Source of the DNA: a virus | IMG/VR virus record: IMGVR_UViG_3300044491_001277 | Location: 1 to 50,177 of that record | Length of the DNA: 50,177 nt | Reading direction: 5' to 3' (one strand) | Part shown: in pieces, positions 46,888 to 50,177 of the stretch | Position numbering within the stretch: position 1 is the first letter of the stretch | How the letters are laid out: every line of letters begins with the position of its first letter | Notes under the pieces: model-generated | Database searches by the model: none | What the model was told of the DNA's origin: nothing | What the model saw: only the letters and a program-made list of their open reading frames with translations | Made by a program: the position numbers and the translations under genes

Positions 46888-48864
46888 ATGAGTAACTTAA
46901 CAAGAGCAATGATGATGGGTGCTGCTGGAGCATCTGGAGATCCAGTTTACGTTGATGATGTTTTTAGTACTTATGTATATGAGGGCACAAGTAGCGCACA
47001 GACGATTACGAATGGGATTGATCTCGCTGGTGAAGGGGGATTGGTTTGGACTAAATGCAGGGAATTATTTTCAGGAATTGGACTTTCTCACGCTTTGATT
47101 GATACCGAAAGAGGGGTCACCAATGTCCTTAAGTCTGATTTAACCGACGCCAATCAGGTAAGGTCTGCCACTATTACTCAGTTTAATAACGATGGTTATT
47201 TATTGGGTGGTAATGATGTTCTGCTTAATTATCAAACAGGATTAAACTACGCCTCCTGGACATTCCGCAAAGCGCCTGGTTTTTTCGATATTCAAACATG
47301 GACCGGCACTGCTGCTACTAGAACCATTCCACATAACTTAGGTAGTGTGCCTGGGATGATCATTGCTAAGAGAACTGATGGGGCTGGGCAATGGTATGTG
47401 TATCACAGGGAGCTAGCTAATACGCAATATATTATGCTCAATAGCTCTAATGGCGAAGACACTGGAGCGATTTGGGGTAATACTACACCTACATCAACAG
47501 AATTTACTGTAGGGACTGGCCAACCCAACGAGGGTAACCAAAATTACGTCGCCTACATCTTTGCTCATGACGACGCATCGTTTGGTACTGGTGGTAATGA
47601 AAGCATTATTAAATGTGGAGGTTTTACTGCAACAAACACTTGGGGCAATTTTAAGGTGGACCTTGGCTTTGAGCCTCAGTTCGTGCTGATGAAGAAAACT
47701 AGTGCCACTGGTAATTGGATTATGCTTGACTCTATGAGAGGTATTACTGGGCCGGGCGATTATCCACTTTCGGATACATCAACATTCTTTAGTGCACTAC
47801 AAGCATCTGATGATGCTGAATTAGAAGCTAATAATTCTTCAGCTGAATCAACTCAAGGTAGAGCAAGTCTTTATTCACAGGGATTTTTAGGAACAACAGG
47901 AGCTGGCGGTGGTGTTGAGTACATCTACATGGCAATCCGCCGTCCGCATAAGCCGCCGGAAGCTGCGACGGAAGTGTTTGCTGTATCTACAGGGAATGGT
48001 TCTAATACTATCCCCGCATTTGTTAGTAATTTCACTGTTGATGCTGCCTTTTTGTTTAATTTCGGTGGTGGCTATGATCCTTATTTACTTTCTAGATTAA
48101 CTGGTGAAACATACCTGAGAACAAATACTTATGAGGCACAGGTAACTAATACTGGTGAAACTTATGATAGTAATACGGGTTGGGCAAGAATTTACAACAG
48201 CACCTACCAAAGTGTGATGTTCAAACGTGCCCCAGGTTTCATGGATGTAGTTGCTTATAGTGGATTTGGCAGTAACTCTAGTACTTTTGGAAATATATCT
48301 CATAATCTTAATGTTGCACCTCAACTAATTTTGGTAAAAAGTCGAGATGATGTATCCTCTCTTGGTGGCGCTGGTGGTTGGCATGTTTATCATTCAGGTG
48401 TTAATAAAGAGTTTAATTATTTAAATACTAATGCCAGCGGTGGTAGTCCTTACTTTATTACTGCTAGTACTTCTACTACTTTTACAGTAAGAGATCATCC
48501 TAATACTGGATATACAGGTTACAACTACGTCGCCTACCTATTCGCAACCCTACCCGGCATCAGCAAAGTAGGTAGTTATTCTGGCAATACTGGATATGCA
48601 GTTAACGTTGATTGTGGGTTTATTGCAGGCGCACGATTTATTTTAATTAAACGCAGCGACAGCCCTGGTGATTGGTACCTTTGGGACTCATTGCGTGGCA
48701 TTGTCAGTGGCAATGATCCTTACTTACTCTTAAATGTAAATACGACACAAACAACAAACACTGATTACATTGATCCACTTGGCACGGGCTTTACAGTTAC
48801 TGCATCAGCCCCTGCTGCTCTTAATTTAACTGGCGGCACTTACATCTTCCTCGCAATCGCATAA
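46888..48864 (+). CDS. large fibre/receptor-binding candidate with DUF7483-like repeats
   Basis: The 658-aa protein has repeated lectin-like segments of DUF7483 type (VDLGFEPQFVLMKKTSATGN; RAPGFMDVVAYSGFGSNSST; IPHNLGSVPGMIIAKRTDGA), each with a WY/W strand and a YVAY(L/I)FA ending. It likely binds the host surface. Base and codon use differ from the neighbours: GC-rich stretches, for example near 47938-47980, and codons such as GCG, CCG and CGC that are rare elsewhere. Transfer or recombination of this host-range gene is likely. Confidence 0.72.
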   Translation: MSNLTRAMMMGAAGASGDPVYVDDVFSTYVYEGTSSAQTITNGIDLAGEGGLVWTKCRELFSGIGLSHALIDTERGVTNVLKSDLTDANQVRSATITQFNNDGYLLGGNDVLLNYQTGLNYASWTFRKAPGFFDIQTWTGTAATRTIPHNLGSVPGMIIAKRTDGAGQWYVYHRELANTQYIMLNSSNGEDTGAIWGNTTPTSTEFTVGTGQPNEGNQNYVAYIFAHDDASFGTGGNESIIKCGGFTATNTWGNFKVDLGFEPQFVLMKKTSATGNWIMLDSMRGITGPGDYPLSDTSTFFSALQASDDAELEANNSSAESTQGRASLYSQGFLGTTGAGGGVEYIYMAIRRPHKPPEAATEVFAVSTGNGSNTIPAFVSNFTVDAAFLFNFGGGYDPYLLSRLTGETYLRTNTYEAQVTNTGETYDSNTGWARIYNSTYQSVMFKRAPGFMDVVAYSGFGSNSSTFGNISHNLNVAPQLILVKSRDDVSSLGGAGGWHVYHSGVNKEFNYLNTNASGGSPYFITASTSTTFTVRDHPNTGYTGYNYVAYLFATLPGISKVGSYSGNTGYAVNVDCGFIAGARFILIKRSDSPGDWYLWDSLRGIVSGNDPYLLLNVNTTQTTNTDYIDPLGTGFTVTASAPAALNLTGGTYIFLAIA

Positions 48865-48867
48865 TAT

Positions 48868-49332
48868 ATGGAACTAAGGATTAGAGAAACTGGTGAAGTA
48901 ATCAGTGAAAGAGATTTTTATTATAAGTATCCAAATATATCTTTCCCTAAACCTTTACCAACATATGTTTTAGATTCATATGGTATTGATGCAGTTCTTG
49001 AGGGAGCACAACCACAAGTTACTCCACCATATGAAACTGTTGTAAGACAGGGTGTTGAGGAGATCGAAGGTATGTGGTTTAAGAAGTATGTGATTGGGCC
49101 TATCTTCACTAATCAAGAAGAAGAGGACTCATATAGATTAAGGATTGATACTCAAGCATCTGAGGGTATTAGAAATACTAGAAATAGTTTGATATCAAAA
49201 ACTGATTGGATGGGTTGTTCTGATGTTATTATGAGTGATGAATGGAGACAGTATCGTCAAGAACTGAGAGATATTACAACTCAAGAAGGTTTCCCACATA
49301 ACATAGATTGGCCTGAAGAACCAGGTCATTAG
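48868..49332 (+). CDS. tail-fibre-assembly-like protein
   Basis: The 154-aa protein ends with the tail-fibre-assembly-type motif WRQYRQELRDITTQEGFPHN IDWPEEP and has a middle region (EGMWFKKYVIGPIFTNQEE) seen in such chaperones. It directly follows the large fibre gene, the usual position. It likely helps trimerise or attach the upstream fibre. The start at 48868 is 3 nt after the previous stop. Confidence 0.75.
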   Translation: MELRIRETGEVISERDFYYKYPNISFPKPLPTYVLDSYGIDAVLEGAQPQVTPPYETVVRQGVEEIEGMWFKKYVIGPIFTNQEEEDSYRLRIDTQASEGIRNTRNSLISKTDWMGCSDVIMSDEWRQYRQELRDITTQEGFPHNIDWPEEPGH

Positions 49333-49360
49333 AATTACTAAATAACTAAAAAATAATAAA

Positions 49361-49389
49361 TTGACACCTCACTAAAACTGATATATACT
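49361..49389 (+). promoter_or_regulatory. strong sigma-70 promoter
   Basis: Perfect TTGACA (49361-49366), a 17-bp spacer and TATACT (49384-49389). It marks a return to early-type expression after the fibre genes. Confidence 0.75.
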
Positions 49390-49412
49390 TAACCTGAATA
49401 CATTATAGGTAT

Positions 49413-50033
49413 ATGGCATTCCAAAGCGTTTGGTATTACTCTGATCTGCCAGAAGATATTGTAGAAATTCTTGATAGAGACCTAACAGAAACATTTGATG
49501 AGCAGATGGCAGACTCCAAGTTACATGGAGATGCTCTCAACAAAGATAAAAGAAATTCACAGAATGCATGGATTCCTACCACACATTGGGTTGCTGGTTT
49601 TCTATGGCACTATGTGCAAAGAGCAAACCGTGAGAACTTTTTGTATGACCTGAGAAACATTGATGGTGAATCAATGCAATATACTCGTTATGCAGAAGGT
49701 CAATTTTATGGATGGCATAATGATGCTGGATTGGCAACACAGTATAAACCTGTAAGTGTCGGTAATCGTCAAGATGGTTTAGCACAAGACTTTGTGAATG
49801 AGAATATTGAACTTGTAAGGAAACTTTCTTTCTCAGTCCAACTCTCTGATCCTGATGATTATGAAGGTGGTAATGTTCAACTGCTAGATGAAGCAGGTAA
49901 TTCTTATATTGCTCCACGAAAACGTGGTTGTATTGTTCTATTTGATTCTCGCACACAACATAGAGTTCTTAAGGTAACAAAAGGAACTCGTAGATCTATT
50001 GTTGGTTGGGTAGTGGGCCCACGTTGGCGTTGA
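49413..50033 (+). CDS. 2OG-Fe(II) oxygenase (PKHD-type)
   Basis: The 206-aa protein has the full motif set: H102-x-D104 in FYGWHNDAG, the strand VRKLSFSVQLSDPDDYEGGN, distal H183 in TQHRV and R193/R194 in GTRRSIVGWVVGP. This is the PKHD-type (PiuC-like) hydroxylase family, which modifies proteins or small molecules using O2, iron and 2-oxoglutarate. Substrate unknown. The sigma-70 promoter just upstream suggests early expression. Confidence 0.88.
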   Translation: MAFQSVWYYSDLPEDIVEILDRDLTETFDEQMADSKLHGDALNKDKRNSQNAWIPTTHWVAGFLWHYVQRANRENFLYDLRNIDGESMQYTRYAEGQFYGWHNDAGLATQYKPVSVGNRQDGLAQDFVNENIELVRKLSFSVQLSDPDDYEGGNVQLLDEAGNSYIAPRKRGCIVLFDSRTQHRVLKVTKGTRRSIVGWVVGPRWR

Positions 50034-50063
50034 ATTTTAATGGAAATATTATAAGAGGTAAAA

Positions 50064-50177
50064 ATGGCAGAACAAATGAACGAACTGCAGTTAATGTTTC
50101 AAGAGAAGCAAAATACTGGAACTGCATGGACTCGTAATGAATCCTTTGATAAGAATGGATATCTGGTTGTAAAGGAC
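50064..50177 (+). CDS. N-terminus of another gene, possibly an oxygenase (partial)
   Basis: ATG 50064 has AGAGGT 6 nt upstream and opens a frame through the window end (MAEQMNELQLMFQEKQNTGT, then FDKNGYLVVKD). The FDKNGYLVVKD text is a common start of prolyl-4-hydroxylase-like proteins, and the gene follows another oxygenase. The rest is missing, so the call is tentative. Confidence 0.5.
   Translation, partial: MAEQMNELQLMFQEKQNTGTAWTRNESFDKNGYLVVKD

Overview
The window is a contiguous part of a T4-like marine cyanophage genome (Myoviridae-type, Synechococcus/Prochlorococcus host range). The evidence is a full T4 core set (gp33, gp59, gp32, gp53, gp48, gp4, gp26, gp51-like, gp27, gp5-like) next to cyanophage signature genes: the transaldolase talC, thyX, phoH, DUF1825 and DUF4278 proteins, glutaredoxins and several 2OG-Fe(II) oxygenases. 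Genes are AT-rich and densely packed, and many start/stop pairs overlap as ATGA or TAATG. I see no tRNA, rRNA, CRISPR array or insertion sequence.

Layout. (1) 1-3.2 kb: small accessory genes (membrane or exported proteins, a 270-aa probable virion protein, a duplicated 80-aa gene, and one gene broken by an in-frame TAA). (2) 3.2-9.7 kb: talC and about 25 short host-takeover or unknown genes, including glutaredoxin, a glutaredoxin-like protein lacking the CxxC motif, a 2OG oxygenase, and two consecutive glutamine-riboswitch-like leaders in front of tiny genes. (3) 9.7-15 kb: nucleotide and replication/late-transcription genes thyX, phoH, a RecB-like nuclease, gp33, gp59, DUF1825, then a GIY-YIG homing endonuclease inserted just before gp32. 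(4) 15-18.1 kb, minus strand: gp4, an unknown gene, gp48, gp53, followed by a homing-endonuclease-like remnant that converges on the gp32 terminator. (5) 18.1-35 kb, plus strand: tail tube/baseplate hub genes, with two very large tail proteins carrying peptidoglycan-hydrolase domains, gp27, a lysozyme-less gp5 and accessory baseplate proteins. (6) 35-49.3 kb: large tail-fibre/adhesin genes, including a glycine-rich adhesin and a fibre protein with a cupredoxin-like domain, ending in a tail-fibre-assembly-like gene. (7) 49.4 kb to the end: oxygenase genes, the last one cut by the window edge.

Regulation is legible. Sigma-70-like promoters (TTGACA/TATAAT type) precede the early/accessory clusters at about 2.16, 4.0, 8.52, 9.09, 13.3, 13.4 and 49.36 kb. 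T4-type late promoters (TATAAATA and one-base variants) precede structural genes, including one on the minus strand in front of gp4. Rho-independent terminators close the early clusters and the gp32 transcript.

The most unusual locus is 13.32-13.46 kb. A strong promoter starts a 47-nt hairpin RNA whose loop is perfectly complementary over 15 nt to the predicted 5' end of the homing-endonuclease mRNA, which has its own promoter. This looks like a small-RNA/leader pair controlling a selfish gene. Other highlights are the tandem glutamine-riboswitch-like switches, a 23-aa membrane micro-ORF whose promoter lies inside a terminator, a 58-nt intergenic element present at two distant loci, and the cupredoxin-like tail-fibre domain.

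All product calls come from reading the translations by eye and from remembered family features. No database search was run.
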